A stretch of 64,000 nt of DNA from Geobacter sp. (lineage in GTDB: Bacteria; Desulfobacterota; Desulfuromonadia; Geobacterales; Geobacteraceae). A model generated the notes under the pieces. That model was given only the letters and a program-made list of their open reading frames with translations. It was not told where the DNA came from and did no database searches. Of this stretch, positions 51,323-60,848 are shown in pieces. Both the position numbers and the translations under genes were made by a program. The first letter of the stretch is position 1, and every line of letters begins with the position of its first letter. The stretch lies in assembly GCA_003574885.1 (NCBI GenBank), contig PJFC01000004.1:186001-250000 (forward strand). Direction: 5' to 3'.

Positions 51323-52939
51323 TCAACTTTCCTGTTTCGCAGGTGTAACTAATCCTGCCTCCGCAAGCGCTGTATCAGGACTGATTCCAGAAGCTGCTGC
51401 AGTCTTAACAATTTCCATCAGATTGCCTGTTGATATTTGGCTACCTGTCAATGACTCGTTAAATGACTTGAGAATTGTTTTAACAGCGTAATTGCAAGTC
51501 ATTGTAGGTTGTGCGTCAAATAAGCTCGTAACGGCTTGTTGGATAATATCCTGATCAATGCCAATCGACATAAGTGTTGATATGGCCCTCACGCGTTCAA
51601 ATGACATCTGTTTTTTGATTAGTGCCTGTTCCTTCAACGTAACTAATTTTACTTCGCGTTCAACGTCTATTCCAATTTTATTTATTCCATCAATAAAAAG
51701 GTCCTGAAAAATCTTATCGACCAATTTTTTGCCGTTCTTCTTAGGGTTCCGGAGGGCATCCAACATTGGGGCGACCAGCTTGAATTTATCGTTTGCAACA
51801 TCTTTGATTAATTCTTCAGTGATACGCTCGCTTCCGTCTCGAATTGCCTGTAATTGGGATAACTGGAATAATTTTACTATCAATGCATGTATGCCTTGAG
51901 TCTGTTCGTAAAAGACTGAAGATAGCTCAGTCAACTGAACAGGATGTAAGGTCCATTGGTACTTCTCGAGCTCTCCCAGGAAATATGACCATTCATCGTC
52001 GCAAGGGAGTCTTCCCCACAAATATGTACCGTGGTCGCCAATTCGCCTCGCTGCTCGGAGCGTCGTATTCAGCATGCCCAATGCCCTTGGGGTTCCTACA
52101 ACGACCACAGGCACTTTTAACTCATTTGCAAATGTGACAAAGAAGTTGAGCATTTTCTCCTGGCCGATGCCATTTGCATCGAGCAAATTCTGAATTTCAT
52201 CAATGACTAACACTCCCAGATGATGCATGACAGAATACTTAGCAACATCAAGTATCAATCTGTCGATGGTTATATTTCTCGCATTACCAGATGATTGGCA
52301 ATACGATGTGCCTAGCAAGGAATCGAGTTTTGAGAGTAAATCAAGCAGCAACTGCTTGAGGCTGCCATCTTGCGGGCATTCGAGTTTCATCCAGACTACC
52401 TGTATAAAATGGTGCTTCTCATGTAAAATAGTCACTGGTAAGAAAGAGAGAGCACGTTCGATAACGGTGGATTTCCCGACTCCTGAGTCACCGATTAGAG
52501 CGAACGAAGGTGCTGTGGAAGGTTTCGACATGTAAATCGGTTGAATTTTCCCTTCCATGGACTCGCGGTAAAACTTTATAATCTCTTTCGCGTAGCCCTT
52601 TTTTAAAGGATTGCGATGGGCATAACCGGCTCGGACAATCAGTCCAATCTTATCGATGACATCGAACTGAGAAGGAAGAGGCTCCAGGTAATCATTAAGT
52701 CGCAAAACGGCAAGCATGCGTGTCGAAGGTGAAAAATTACGTTCATCATCAGAAATTTTAGGGAATCGCCCGAATACTTCAAATAGTTCAGTAGCTTGAT
52801 GGAATTGTGGTAGTGCCTCTATAAGCGGATTTCCTGCATGCTCCGGCAGATCTGCAGGACGATAAATTGCTTTTGGAACACCAAGTGGCAATAAGGTTTT
52901 AACCTGCCTAGTCATGATTGTTTCCATCATTTTCCGCAC
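51323..52939 (-). CDS. tnsC: Transposition regulator ATPase TnsC
   Basis: A 538-residue AAA+ ATPase. Walker A GDSGVGKST is at about 150-158 and Walker B GVLVIDEIQNL near 240. The N-terminal NPLIEALPQF and the NPLKKGY segment are close to Tn7 TnsC. TnsC links the target-bound TnsD with the TnsAB transposase and blocks repeated insertion. It overlaps tnsB by 32 bases. A downstream ATG (52915) is an alternative start. Confidence 0.93.
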   Translation of the reverse strand: MRKMMETIMTRQVKTLLPLGVPKAIYRPADLPEHAGNPLIEALPQFHQATELFEVFGRFPKISDDERNFSPSTRMLAVLRLNDYLEPLPSQFDVIDKIGLIVRAGYAHRNPLKKGYAKEIIKFYRESMEGKIQPIYMSKPSTAPSFALIGDSGVGKSTVIERALSFLPVTILHEKHHFIQVVWMKLECPQDGSLKQLLLDLLSKLDSLLGTSYCQSSGNARNITIDRLILDVAKYSVMHHLGVLVIDEIQNLLDANGIGQEKMLNFFVTFANELKVPVVVVGTPRALGMLNTTLRAARRIGDHGTYLWGRLPCDDEWSYFLGELEKYQWTLHPVQLTELSSVFYEQTQGIHALIVKLFQLSQLQAIRDGSERITEELIKDVANDKFKLVAPMLDALRNPKKNGKKLVDKIFQDLFIDGINKIGIDVEREVKLVTLKEQALIKKQMSFERVRAISTLMSIGIDQDIIQQAVTSLFDAQPTMTCNYAVKTILKSFNESLTGSQISTGNLMEIVKTAAASGISPDTALAEAGLVTPAKQES

Positions 52940-55082
52940 GTTGTTTTTTTAGCAGCAATAGGGCGTTAGTTTTATAACGATTAGAAGTATTTGAAACGAT
53001 AGATGATGTCGTTGAAGTATGAGATACTGGGTTTGTTGTGGAATCTTCAATAACAAATGCTTCAGCGCTTCTCTGAATTTCTTTTTCTACTGCTCTGTTG
53101 TTTCGTATCGCTTTGATTTGTTGTGATTTTGAAATATCGGGCTCTATTACAGCTTTTTTCTCCTGTTTGGCATTTTTCTCAATCTTGGCAGCCTGTTGGT
53201 CAAAAAATATTCTCCGTGATTGACGGTCGTCCTCTCCCGCTGCGGTTATGAGTTTTTTGTCAGCATCAAGTTCCTCGACCTCATAAAGAGATTTACCTTG
53301 ATAGGCATTGCAATGGTCAAGAAGGTGGCATGATTCGAACTTATTCGGCAGGCTTGAGTCACGTATGTACATAATTCCCAGGTCTCGTGGGTCATATGAA
53401 ATGTTGACTGTACAGTGCTGTCGACGAGCTTGCGCAAACCAGTCCTCGCTCTGAGCCGTAGGGCATGAGTAGTATAAATTTTTGAATTTTATACCTTTTT
53501 CTGTTACCAGTGCTCTATCGGTCGGCATGACGTTGAGAGCTACCTCATCGACCGTTAGGATATTAAGGGCGCCACTACGATTGACAATGCCCCACCTCCA
53601 GAAGTCGAGAGGGTTTGCCGACAACCCCTCGGTTATCATTTTAGGGGGTAACTTTATGTCACGAATAGGCGTTAAATTGTGCTTTAAAACTGCATAGATT
53701 ACCATCTGAGTGAATTCACGCAGGTTAAGGGCTGCGTCGAGTCGATAGTCCCTTGCCCCCCGGTCTCCGAAGTCCTGTTGCACGTAACCAGGCACAAATT
53801 GCTTATATTTGGCCGGGACGATCCCAAAGCGTCGCTCGACTATAGCTTTTAAATCTGCTCTACCGGGGCTTGTATTATCGATCTCAATACCGAGGTACCG
53901 AGTGATATTTTCTCCTTTCTCAACGCTCATAAGCTCTCCGCGGTCAGCCAAAATACACCTCGGCGCGTAATGAGAAGGCCAGTCTGATTCGTCAATATTA
54001 ATGTCGTATTGTTTGCAAAACTCGATTTTTGGTGTGACAGTATTCACAAGCACCATCATCGCCCCAAGCCATGATGGACCCTCAAAGCCGACGTACACAC
54101 CAACAATAAGCCTGCTGAATACATCAATAGCGAAATAGATGATGGGCCTCCCGACGATTCGTCTTCGGTCGAATTGAGATACGAGATATACGTCAGCAAC
54201 GGTGGCGTCTATCTCAAAACGGTCTCCGGGCCCCAGCACATCAGCATCAGCCACACCGAGTATTTCTCGTTCCTTCAGTTCCCACTGTTTAACGCCGTTT
54301 CTCTTCTGTCGGATGTGTCTATAAGTAAAATGAGTTTTGATATAATACTGGAATTGTCGTTCAGTAGGCTTTTCAACTTTTACTGTTCCTATTATTTCCC
54401 CAGCATTGTCATTAATCTTCGTGTAATAGAATTTTCCTATAATGTAGTCATAAGCTTCCCGCATGGTTGGCTTTTTACGTGAATTGTAGAAATCCGCACC
54501 AATACGAAAAATTTTTCTGATGTTCTCATCAACATTAATGCCAGTACCAGGTGATATAATTCGAGGCGCCCCCAATTTTTTGCCTTTTGGGTCCCGCTGC
54601 TTACCACGCGCCCCGCAATACATATAATCAGGACGAAGAGCTTCGTAGGTCATCCCACGTTTCCAGTACCTCAACAACAATTCCACGAGGGTTTGGCGTG
54701 TGGTGTTGACTTCAGTTAATCTCACATCAATTAATGATTTACGATTCCGACGCGAAAGAATAAGGCGTCCATTCTCACCACTGATTAAAGGCTCAATCAA
54801 CGTATAATTTTGCCTTTTATGCTTCTCAGATGCCGTCTCTTTCTCAGGATTGATAGTCGGTTGCATCCATGGGTCGTTATGCTCAATGGTGTAGCGACCG
54901 CTCGCGGGGTCCATATCCTCTCTCAGTTGATGAGACGGCACGGAGTATGGCCATGAGTTGTCGTCAATGCGGCATAACCATGTCAGTTCCGAAAGATGGT
55001 CAATAAAGACAATTCGCAGCAGGAAATCCTGCTCCTTGTCCCTGATAAGCATTCGTTTTATAGGAAGCAAGACATCATTCAT
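52908..55082 (-). CDS. tnsB: Transposase TnsB (DDE, Tn7 family)
   Basis: A 724-residue DDE recombinase. The catalytic residues are Asp292 (FEIDATVADVYL), Asp380 (CILADRGE) and Glu416 (KAIVERRF), with spacing like Tn7 TnsB. An N-terminal region of HTH character should bind the repeated end sites. TnsB cuts and joins the transposon 3' ends. The start overlaps the tnsA stop by four bases. The C-terminal tail is Lys/Glu-rich and would contact TnsC. Confidence 0.95.
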   Translation of the reverse strand: MNDVLLPIKRMLIRDKEQDFLLRIVFIDHLSELTWLCRIDDNSWPYSVPSHQLREDMDPASGRYTIEHNDPWMQPTINPEKETASEKHKRQNYTLIEPLISGENGRLILSRRNRKSLIDVRLTEVNTTRQTLVELLLRYWKRGMTYEALRPDYMYCGARGKQRDPKGKKLGAPRIISPGTGINVDENIRKIFRIGADFYNSRKKPTMREAYDYIIGKFYYTKINDNAGEIIGTVKVEKPTERQFQYYIKTHFTYRHIRQKRNGVKQWELKEREILGVADADVLGPGDRFEIDATVADVYLVSQFDRRRIVGRPIIYFAIDVFSRLIVGVYVGFEGPSWLGAMMVLVNTVTPKIEFCKQYDINIDESDWPSHYAPRCILADRGELMSVEKGENITRYLGIEIDNTSPGRADLKAIVERRFGIVPAKYKQFVPGYVQQDFGDRGARDYRLDAALNLREFTQMVIYAVLKHNLTPIRDIKLPPKMITEGLSANPLDFWRWGIVNRSGALNILTVDEVALNVMPTDRALVTEKGIKFKNLYYSCPTAQSEDWFAQARRQHCTVNISYDPRDLGIMYIRDSSLPNKFESCHLLDHCNAYQGKSLYEVEELDADKKLITAAGEDDRQSRRIFFDQQAAKIEKNAKQEKKAVIEPDISKSQQIKAIRNNRAVEKEIQRSAEAFVIEDSTTNPVSHTSTTSSIVSNTSNRYKTNALLLLKKQRAENDGNNHD

Positions 55083-55912
55083 TGCAATGCTCCGCTTCCT
55101 GGTATGGAAAAGTTTATAACCGGTAACTCACTGATATTTTCTACATGTAGATCAGCGCGAATAAGCTTTGCGCTCAGAAGCCGTCGCAATGCAGCGAGTG
55201 CTGTCCCTGCTCTGTAATTAAGTTTATGGTCTACAATGCTGCACACGAGCTGGATTGGCGCTTGCGGGCGCACTTCTTTTTCTATGACGAGCTCTCGCAG
55301 CACTGCAGCATCAATGTCAAAGCCTCTTGCATCCAGAAATATGGTCTGCGGTGCTTTATCCAGAATCCATGCGAGATTTTGAGTGAAAATGGTCTTGAGC
55401 TGTTTGTCGGTGAGTATGGACCACTTCACGTCGCGGCGCTCCCAGTAACGCCGTTCAATTTCAAGCTTCTCAAGTGTCCGAACATGAGAGAGCTTGTCGA
55501 TTGGTTTGACCGCAACAGCAATGGTTTCGACGCCGTAAGGAGTGGACACCGTTACCACAAAGTCAGTAGTGATGACCCATAGTGCCCCACTGATAGGGTC
55601 AGTCGGATGCTTTACGCCACAGAGAGCGGCTATCTCCAGCGTTTCACGCCGATCGAGAAGAGGGAACTGCTCTCTGATGTCAATCACGGTGTCATCCCAC
55701 CAAAACAGAAGAAGTGCATAGTACTCGTTATCCGAAAGCAGTTGGTGGACTCTTCCGGTTTTGGGACAGAATACGCGGTGTACCCTTCCGCTTGATGGCA
55801 CATCGCTGACGCGATGCCAGGGTAAATAATCCTTACCCTCACCTTGCCCTCTTCCTTCTTTTATGAAACTGGCAATCCGTTTCTCATCAAGAGAGTATTT
55901 ACGCTTCCCCAT
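55079..55912 (-). CDS. tnsA: Transposon endonuclease TnsA
   Basis: A 277-residue restriction-like endonuclease. KEGRGQGEGKDYLPWHRV, VPSSGRVHRVF and KTGRVHQLLSDNE match E. coli Tn7 TnsA nearly block by block. The catalytic residues Glu63 (LLSDNEYY), Asp117 (TTDF) and Lys136 (VKP) are present. It cleaves the 5' strands, giving cut-and-paste movement together with TnsB. I choose the ATG at 55912, with GAGGTGG upstream and Tn7-like length; ATG 55936 would add eight residues. Confidence 0.95.
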   Translation of the reverse strand: MGKRKYSLDEKRIASFIKEGRGQGEGKDYLPWHRVSDVPSSGRVHRVFCPKTGRVHQLLSDNEYYALLLFWWDDTVIDIREQFPLLDRRETLEIAALCGVKHPTDPISGALWVITTDFVVTVSTPYGVETIAVAVKPIDKLSHVRTLEKLEIERRYWERRDVKWSILTDKQLKTIFTQNLAWILDKAPQTIFLDARGFDIDAAVLRELVIEKEVRPQAPIQLVCSIVDHKLNYRAGTALAALRRLLSAKLIRADLHVENISELPVINFSIPGSGALQ

Positions 55913-56442
55913 CGGTTGCCACCTCGGAAAAAGCATTTTCTTGTTTCTTTCTTGTATCCAGTTTACCTCCTTTCAATAGCCTGTCAAACACAAAAACCCT
56001 GTCACGACAGCTACTTATGTCAATAAGTCTAGTGGCATTGCTGACGATAAGTGCACCGGCTATTATGACAAAACCTCATTTTTTGCCAGTAAAAATCGAG
56101 ATGAGGCTGTAACCTTAAACTGACACAAAAAAAATCGGGATCCATGAATTTCTATCCAATTTTCTGACATTTTCGCAATTCGCCACCTCCGAAAATTAAT
56201 TTTATACGGATAATACTTGGTATTATTTTTATCATATCTTAAGGCCTTTAATAATAAAAAACGTAGTAATATTGTAAAGTTAACTATGATTTTATCGGCT
56301 TATACCGTTACAAAAATTAGAATTTCTTACAAACTGCCTTGACTCGAATTTTTAGCTAGTATATTATCGAAAATGCGAGTTCTGGCTTCCTGTTATCTGG
56401 CTTATTCGCATTTGACGGCTGCATATGGAGAAATAAACGTTA
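55913..56442. other. AT-rich intergenic region upstream of tnsA
   Basis: 530 bases without a gene. Palindromes are visible: CTGTC-AC-GACAG (56000-56011), ACTTATGTCAATAAGT (56013-56028) and AAATGCGA/TCGCATTT (56371-56378, 56406-56413, with a repeated TCTGGCTT between). These may be operators for tnsA and the DUF6471 gene. No copies of the inverted TnsB site (TGTAAGAACTTTATTGT) are present. One TTCTTACAAAC match at 56324-56334 has the same orientation as the left end, so it is not a normal right end. Confidence 0.55.
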
Positions 56443-56691
56443 ATGAGCATAGTGATAATCAACCTTGACCAAAAAGAAAACGCCAAGTCCATTCTCAAAG
56501 CTGAATTGACCAAGCGTAATATTTCCTATCAAAGGCTTGCAGAGCTTCTAAAAGAACGTGGGTGGAAACTCACAAAGTCAAGCATTGACAATAAAATGAG
56601 TAGGGGTGCATTCAATGCCGACTTCTTCATAGATTCACTCAAAGTCATTGGATGCAAGGAAATAGGCTTATTTCAGCCGGATATACGGTGA
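56443..56691 (+). CDS. DUF6471 family small HTH-like protein
   Basis: An 82-residue protein: ENAKSILKAELTKRNISYQRLAELLKERGWKLTKSSIDNKMSRGAFNADFFIDSLKVIGC is the DUF6471 pattern, a lambda-repressor-like helix bundle. A DNA-binding regulatory role for the operon is likely but not shown. TGGAGAAATAAACGTTA precedes the ATG. It opens the six-gene cluster that continues to the window edge. Confidence 0.8.
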   Translation: MSIVIINLDQKENAKSILKAELTKRNISYQRLAELLKERGWKLTKSSIDNKMSRGAFNADFFIDSLKVIGCKEIGLFQPDIR

Positions 56692-56717
56692 AATGATGTT
56701 TTTACAGGATAGAATGC

Positions 56718-57158
56718 ATGGCGTTAATAAATTGTCCCGAGTGTTCAAGGGAGATATCCGATAAGGCTAATGCCTGCCCCCATTGCGGATACCCTATTGC
56801 CAAATATGCAGAGCCTTCATTGCCCGAAACAGTCCTCTGTCTTGAGTGCAAGAAGGATGTCCCATTCGATGACCAGGTATGTCCCCACTGTGGTTTATTC
56901 AATTCTCAGAAATATGCCCTACTGGAATCTGTGAAATCTGCAGAACCAGAATCATCTCTACAGGAAGATACCGCCGTCAGATGCCCCAAGTGCGGAGCAA
57001 AGAATGCCTTCCATGCGGACAAGCAGGGGTTTGGCGTAGGCAAATTCGTGGTGGGAACGTTGCTGGTTGGGCCATTAACCGGGCTATTGGCCGGGAAGGT
57101 TAACAACAGCAAAGTCGTCATCACTTGCCTGAAGTGCAATCATAAATGGAAAGCATAA
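56718..57158 (+). CDS. Zinc-ribbon protein with hydrophobic C-terminal segment
   Basis: A 146-residue protein with three zinc ribbons: CPECSREI...CPHCGYPI, CLECKKDV...CPHCG and CPKCGAKNAF...CLKCNHKW. A hydrophobic piece between the last Cys pairs (GKFVVGTLLVGPLTGLLAG) may be a membrane helix. No catalytic motif. It starts 26 bases after the DUF6471 gene. Confidence 0.78.
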   Translation: MALINCPECSREISDKANACPHCGYPIAKYAEPSLPETVLCLECKKDVPFDDQVCPHCGLFNSQKYALLESVKSAEPESSLQEDTAVRCPKCGAKNAFHADKQGFGVGKFVVGTLLVGPLTGLLAGKVNNSKVVITCLKCNHKWKA

Positions 57159-57172
57159 AGACGGAGGCCCCC

Positions 57173-58186
57173 ATGAAACGGATAGGCTATCTCGCGGCGG
57201 TAAGTTGTATAATCTCGGTTCTTCTTTCCGCCTGCAGTTTCGGTCCCGACCCCAAAGCGGTCGTCTCCAAGTACCTTGATAACTATTACCATGGCAACTA
57301 CGACAAGGCGTATGAACTTCTGTCTACAAGAGACAAGGCGGTAAAGAGCCAGCAGGAGTTCTCAGACGAATTTAATGCTGTGGCCGGATTCGCCAAAGCG
57401 TTAGCGGGGAAGATTACCTTTGTCGTCAAGGATGTAAAAGTAACCGGTGACAGGTCCTTGGCTACCGTCGATATCACGGCTCCCGACTTCAGTAGCGCGA
57501 TGGGAGAAGTGATGGGCTTAGCCATGAAATCTGCTTTCGGTGGCGGGAAGCCTGACGATAAGGAAATCGAGAAAATCATCAGTGAAAAAATGAAGGACAA
57601 GAACCTGCCTACGATCACCAGAACCGAGCAGTACGACCTTGTAAAAGACAAGGATGGCTGGCGGATTTACATGGGATGGGAGAACGAAAAGAAAATCAAG
57701 GCACTGAAGGCAGAAGCTGAAAAACTGGAGAACCAGAAGAAATTTGTCGATGCCAAGGCGAAATATGCTGAGGTGCAAGGGCTATCTTCCCGAGATGAAG
57801 CTGCTCCCAAGAAAATCAAGGAACTCGATGAAAAAATAGCCAAATATAAAGAAAAACAGGCTTACTTCCCCAACATTGAGGTCAAAGGAGTTAATATCAG
57901 TAAAGGATACTTCGGAGATGTCGGCGTCTTCGGAGAGGTGAAAAATAAAGGAGATAAAAGCCTGAAATCGGTCGAAATTACGACCTATTGTCTCGATAAG
58001 GACGGCAAGGTCGTCTTCGAGAAGCCATATCACCCGGTTCTCATCTCTGAGTACTCCTTCAGTATGCGGGACAATGGACCTTTGAAGCCAAATTACAGCA
58101 GGCAGTTCGGTTGCAAGCTCAACGATGCCCCCTCCGACTGGAGCGGCAAAGTCCGGGTCGAAGTGACGGATTTAGAGTTTGAGTAG
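57173..58186 (+). CDS. Lipoprotein with DUF4878-like and FxLYD-like regions
   Basis: A 337-residue lipoprotein (MKRIGYLAAVSCIISVLLSAC signal). The N-terminal region VVSKYLDNYYHGNYDKAYELLSTRDKAVKSQQEF fits NTF2-like DUF4878 domains. A coiled coil (KALKAEAEKLENQKKFVDAKAKYAEVQ) follows, and a beta domain with GYFGDVGVFGEVKNKGDKSLKSVEI resembles FxLYD. The start at 57173 has GGAGG upstream and lies 14 bases after the zinc-ribbon gene. Confidence 0.75.
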   Translation: MKRIGYLAAVSCIISVLLSACSFGPDPKAVVSKYLDNYYHGNYDKAYELLSTRDKAVKSQQEFSDEFNAVAGFAKALAGKITFVVKDVKVTGDRSLATVDITAPDFSSAMGEVMGLAMKSAFGGGKPDDKEIEKIISEKMKDKNLPTITRTEQYDLVKDKDGWRIYMGWENEKKIKALKAEAEKLENQKKFVDAKAKYAEVQGLSSRDEAAPKKIKELDEKIAKYKEKQAYFPNIEVKGVNISKGYFGDVGVFGEVKNKGDKSLKSVEITTYCLDKDGKVVFEKPYHPVLISEYSFSMRDNGPLKPNYSRQFGCKLNDAPSDWSGKVRVEVTDLEFE

Positions 58187-58232
58187 CAGTTACATGACCT
58201 TTAAGAAATCTACATGTTAGAGGGCAAGAGCT

Positions 58233-60848
58233 ATGGCAAAGAAGAACTCGGGGGGCGGCGGGGCAGCGCTAATCGGCCTGATTGTCTTAGGCATGATAGT
58301 GAAGTATTGGGCCGTATTCTTCCCCTTGGCTGTCGTAGGCTTGATCATCTGGGTTATCGTCAAGGTTGCCAAGAGCTGGTCAGCATCTAAAACGAAGCAG
58401 TATAGCATTACTACCAAGCTTCAGCCCTCCTCCTCAACCCAACCCTCGCAAAATTACAGCAGCCCTTCCCTCTCCGGAGCTGTTCAGCAACCTAAAAAAG
58501 AGACAGCGCCCACCATTACTATTACTACGGGCACCTCAATAATGGGAAATGTCACTTGCGCCCATTGCAACACGGCAGGCTCACATAGCCTCTTAAGAAC
58601 TATGGGTAACACCATAGAATATCGCTGTGTTGCGTGCGGGAAAGAATTCTTCAGGTTCCAGTCCGACAGCAAGGATGCTCATTCGGATTATCGATTGCCA
58701 TTCTCCCCCGCCCCAAGCCGAAGTGACGCCACAATTTTCGGAGCAGGTGCACAGCCTGCTAATTCTGTGTCAGCCGACTCCCTATGGGTGCCGAGCGGTC
58801 GCACAATTCAGGTAGCAGGGTATTCGATTCCTGGCGGCATGGTTTACCATGGCACCGGCTTGAAGTCTGTAAACCAGTACAACGATGAACCAGCTCTGAT
58901 AAGACCGAATCTCAAAGTCGATACAGCCAATCCCGACCGGGAAGGCAGCAACATGGGGTATTGGCCTTCTTACTCCCAGATTCACCCCACATCCCGTGCA
59001 GCATTCCTGGAATGGCTTTCCACTGGACGAAAAGACCCCAAGGCTAACATCGGTTATGTCTTCATCTTCTTCTATGGTCTGGAAAGGCGAGCTTTGGCCG
59101 ATGCCAAAGAGTCTGCCGCTGCCCGCAACGAAATTCCTGCCATTGTAACAGAAGTCAAACGGCTCCAATCAATCTATGGCGACAACAACTCCTTCCGTGG
59201 ATACGCCAGCAAGTTGCTGGATGCACTACAGTCGTCTCAAGTGACGGCACCTCTCTATCGTACCTCACCACAGATTGACAATGGATGCTCTTGGGAAATC
59301 CCTCTAACTCTTAAGATAGCACTTGGTCAAGTAGCCAATGACGGTGTTCCTTTGCCAGTTGAATGGGCATTGGCATGGACGGAAAATGACCCATCCATGC
59401 CCCGCAGAATGCCGAGTCAACGTTGCCAAGCTGAGTACCGCGAACTGTTCAAAATTCGCTACAGCGAGAAAATGGGGGAAGGTTTAAAGCTGAAGCCGAA
59501 CAAGGCAAGACTCTCGGCGCAGTATCGACCAGCCAGTTCATCGTTCAATTACGCGGTCAATATTCCAATCTCCGACCTGCCCGATGTCACAGAAACAACC
59601 GGAGCTGCCAACAAAATTCGGGATATTGCCAATGCCTGTACTGACGAACTGGAGAGTTACAGCCGTTATCTAGGCCGGAACCCGGAAGGGAAAAATTCGA
59701 TTGAAGCCACGTCATATCTCCCCCAGCCCCTCTTAGACAGACATGCAGGGAATGACTTCCAGAAACTCAGCAACTGCCTGTCGGTACAGGTTCACTCGGC
59801 TAACCCCGAATGCTTTTCCTTCTCTATGTTGTTGGAACACATCCCCTCCATCAAACCTGATGGGTTCGGCAAGAAAGAGGCCACCGCCATAGCCAACCTT
59901 CTTGCCAAGATGAAAATCGGTATCGAACCTGACCCGCGTTTCGGGAACTTCATTCCAAAAGCGGGTCAGGATGTGGTTTTGTTCAAAATCAGCCAGAATG
60001 CTCCTAACTCGCCCTCCACCGAGTATTCTGCCGCTACCGTAGTGCTACACCTCGCTTCTGCCGTGGCGAGCGCGGACGGAACAGTAGACCCGAATGAAGA
60101 GCGCCACCTGGAAGAACACGTTGAAACATGGCTACACCTTTCATCTGATGAGAAGACGAGACTACGGGCGCATACTCAGTGGCTTCTTTCCGCATTCCCC
60201 GGCATGAATGGAGTCAAGAAACGGATAGAAGTTCTCAAGCAAGAACAGAAGGAATCGTTGGGACGTTTCCTCGTGGGAGTCGCGCAGGCCGATGGTTATA
60301 TTGACCCTACCGAAATGAAAACCCTCACGAAGATTTACGAAATGCTCGGCTTGGATACCCAGAGTCTCTACAGCCATGCTCATGCTGCGGCTGTTGAGCC
60401 TGTAACAGTACAGGCTGCAGATTTCGTCAAGCCGCAGGGCTACGCCATCCCAACATCTCAGCCAAAGCCTTCAGACGGCGTATCTCTCGATATGAGTGCA
60501 ATCGAAGCGAAGCTCGCTGAAACCGTTGCTGTGTCGGCCATCCTCAGCAACATCTTCACGGATGACGAGCCGGTAGCAATTCAACCCTCAGCACCTGCGA
60601 CATCTACATCTGACGTTTCTATTGCTGGCCTCGACCCAGAATCTTTCACCTTCATGCAAGTACTGGCATCCAAACTCATCTGGGCTAGGGAAGAGTTGGA
60701 AAAACTTGCCGCAGACCACAGCCTGATGTTGGATGGCACGCTCGATAGCATAAACGATGCTTCGTTCGACCATTTCGGAGGACCGTTCTTCGAAGGTGAT
60801 GACCCTATTGAAATCAATGCCGAATATGCCAAGGAGATAGCCACATGA
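58233..60848 (+). CDS. TerB-domain membrane protein
   Basis: An 871-residue protein. One or two N-terminal membrane helices (about 8-45), a zinc ribbon (CAHCNT...RCVACG, about 108-140), a TerB-N region from about 184 (WVPSGRTIQVAGYSIPGGMVYHG), a TerB core at about 600-712 (SAVASADGTVDPNEERHLEEH, GVAQADGYIDPTEMKTL, paired acidic metal-binding helices) and a TerB-C-like end. TerB domains bind divalent metals. Here the domain is fused for membrane anchoring and coupled by gene overlap (ATGA) to a BrxD-like ATPase. A tellurite function is not implied. Confidence 0.85.
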   Translation: MAKKNSGGGGAALIGLIVLGMIVKYWAVFFPLAVVGLIIWVIVKVAKSWSASKTKQYSITTKLQPSSSTQPSQNYSSPSLSGAVQQPKKETAPTITITTGTSIMGNVTCAHCNTAGSHSLLRTMGNTIEYRCVACGKEFFRFQSDSKDAHSDYRLPFSPAPSRSDATIFGAGAQPANSVSADSLWVPSGRTIQVAGYSIPGGMVYHGTGLKSVNQYNDEPALIRPNLKVDTANPDREGSNMGYWPSYSQIHPTSRAAFLEWLSTGRKDPKANIGYVFIFFYGLERRALADAKESAAARNEIPAIVTEVKRLQSIYGDNNSFRGYASKLLDALQSSQVTAPLYRTSPQIDNGCSWEIPLTLKIALGQVANDGVPLPVEWALAWTENDPSMPRRMPSQRCQAEYRELFKIRYSEKMGEGLKLKPNKARLSAQYRPASSSFNYAVNIPISDLPDVTETTGAANKIRDIANACTDELESYSRYLGRNPEGKNSIEATSYLPQPLLDRHAGNDFQKLSNCLSVQVHSANPECFSFSMLLEHIPSIKPDGFGKKEATAIANLLAKMKIGIEPDPRFGNFIPKAGQDVVLFKISQNAPNSPSTEYSAATVVLHLASAVASADGTVDPNEERHLEEHVETWLHLSSDEKTRLRAHTQWLLSAFPGMNGVKKRIEVLKQEQKESLGRFLVGVAQADGYIDPTEMKTLTKIYEMLGLDTQSLYSHAHAAAVEPVTVQAADFVKPQGYAIPTSQPKPSDGVSLDMSAIEAKLAETVAVSAILSNIFTDDEPVAIQPSAPATSTSDVSIAGLDPESFTFMQVLASKLIWAREELEKLAADHSLMLDGTLDSINDASFDHFGGPFFEGDDPIEINAEYAKEIAT

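Larger units (their letters stand above)
47556..55936. mobile_element. Tn7-like transposon (one end and tnsABCD identified)
   Basis: The left end is at 47556 and the transposition genes tnsA, tnsB, tnsC and tnsD lie between 49666 and 55912 on the minus strand. TnsA and TnsB match canonical E. coli Tn7 closely. Small genes lie between the left end and tnsD. The sequence is visibly richer in A and T than the core. I could not find the right end. It should lie next to tnsA by analogy with Tn7 but is not recognisable before 56442. The end coordinate given here is only the upstream limit of tnsA, and the element may extend past the window edge. Confidence 0.85.

Noticed and set aside
56324-56334. 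TTCTTACAAAC as part of the transposon right end
   Set aside because: It is a single partial match in the same orientation as the left end; a proper right end needs inverted sites and a terminal ACA.
58233-60848. Tellurite resistance determinant
   Set aside because: TerB domains are not specific for tellurite; no terC, terD or terE genes are visible and the neighbours are DNA-processing enzymes.
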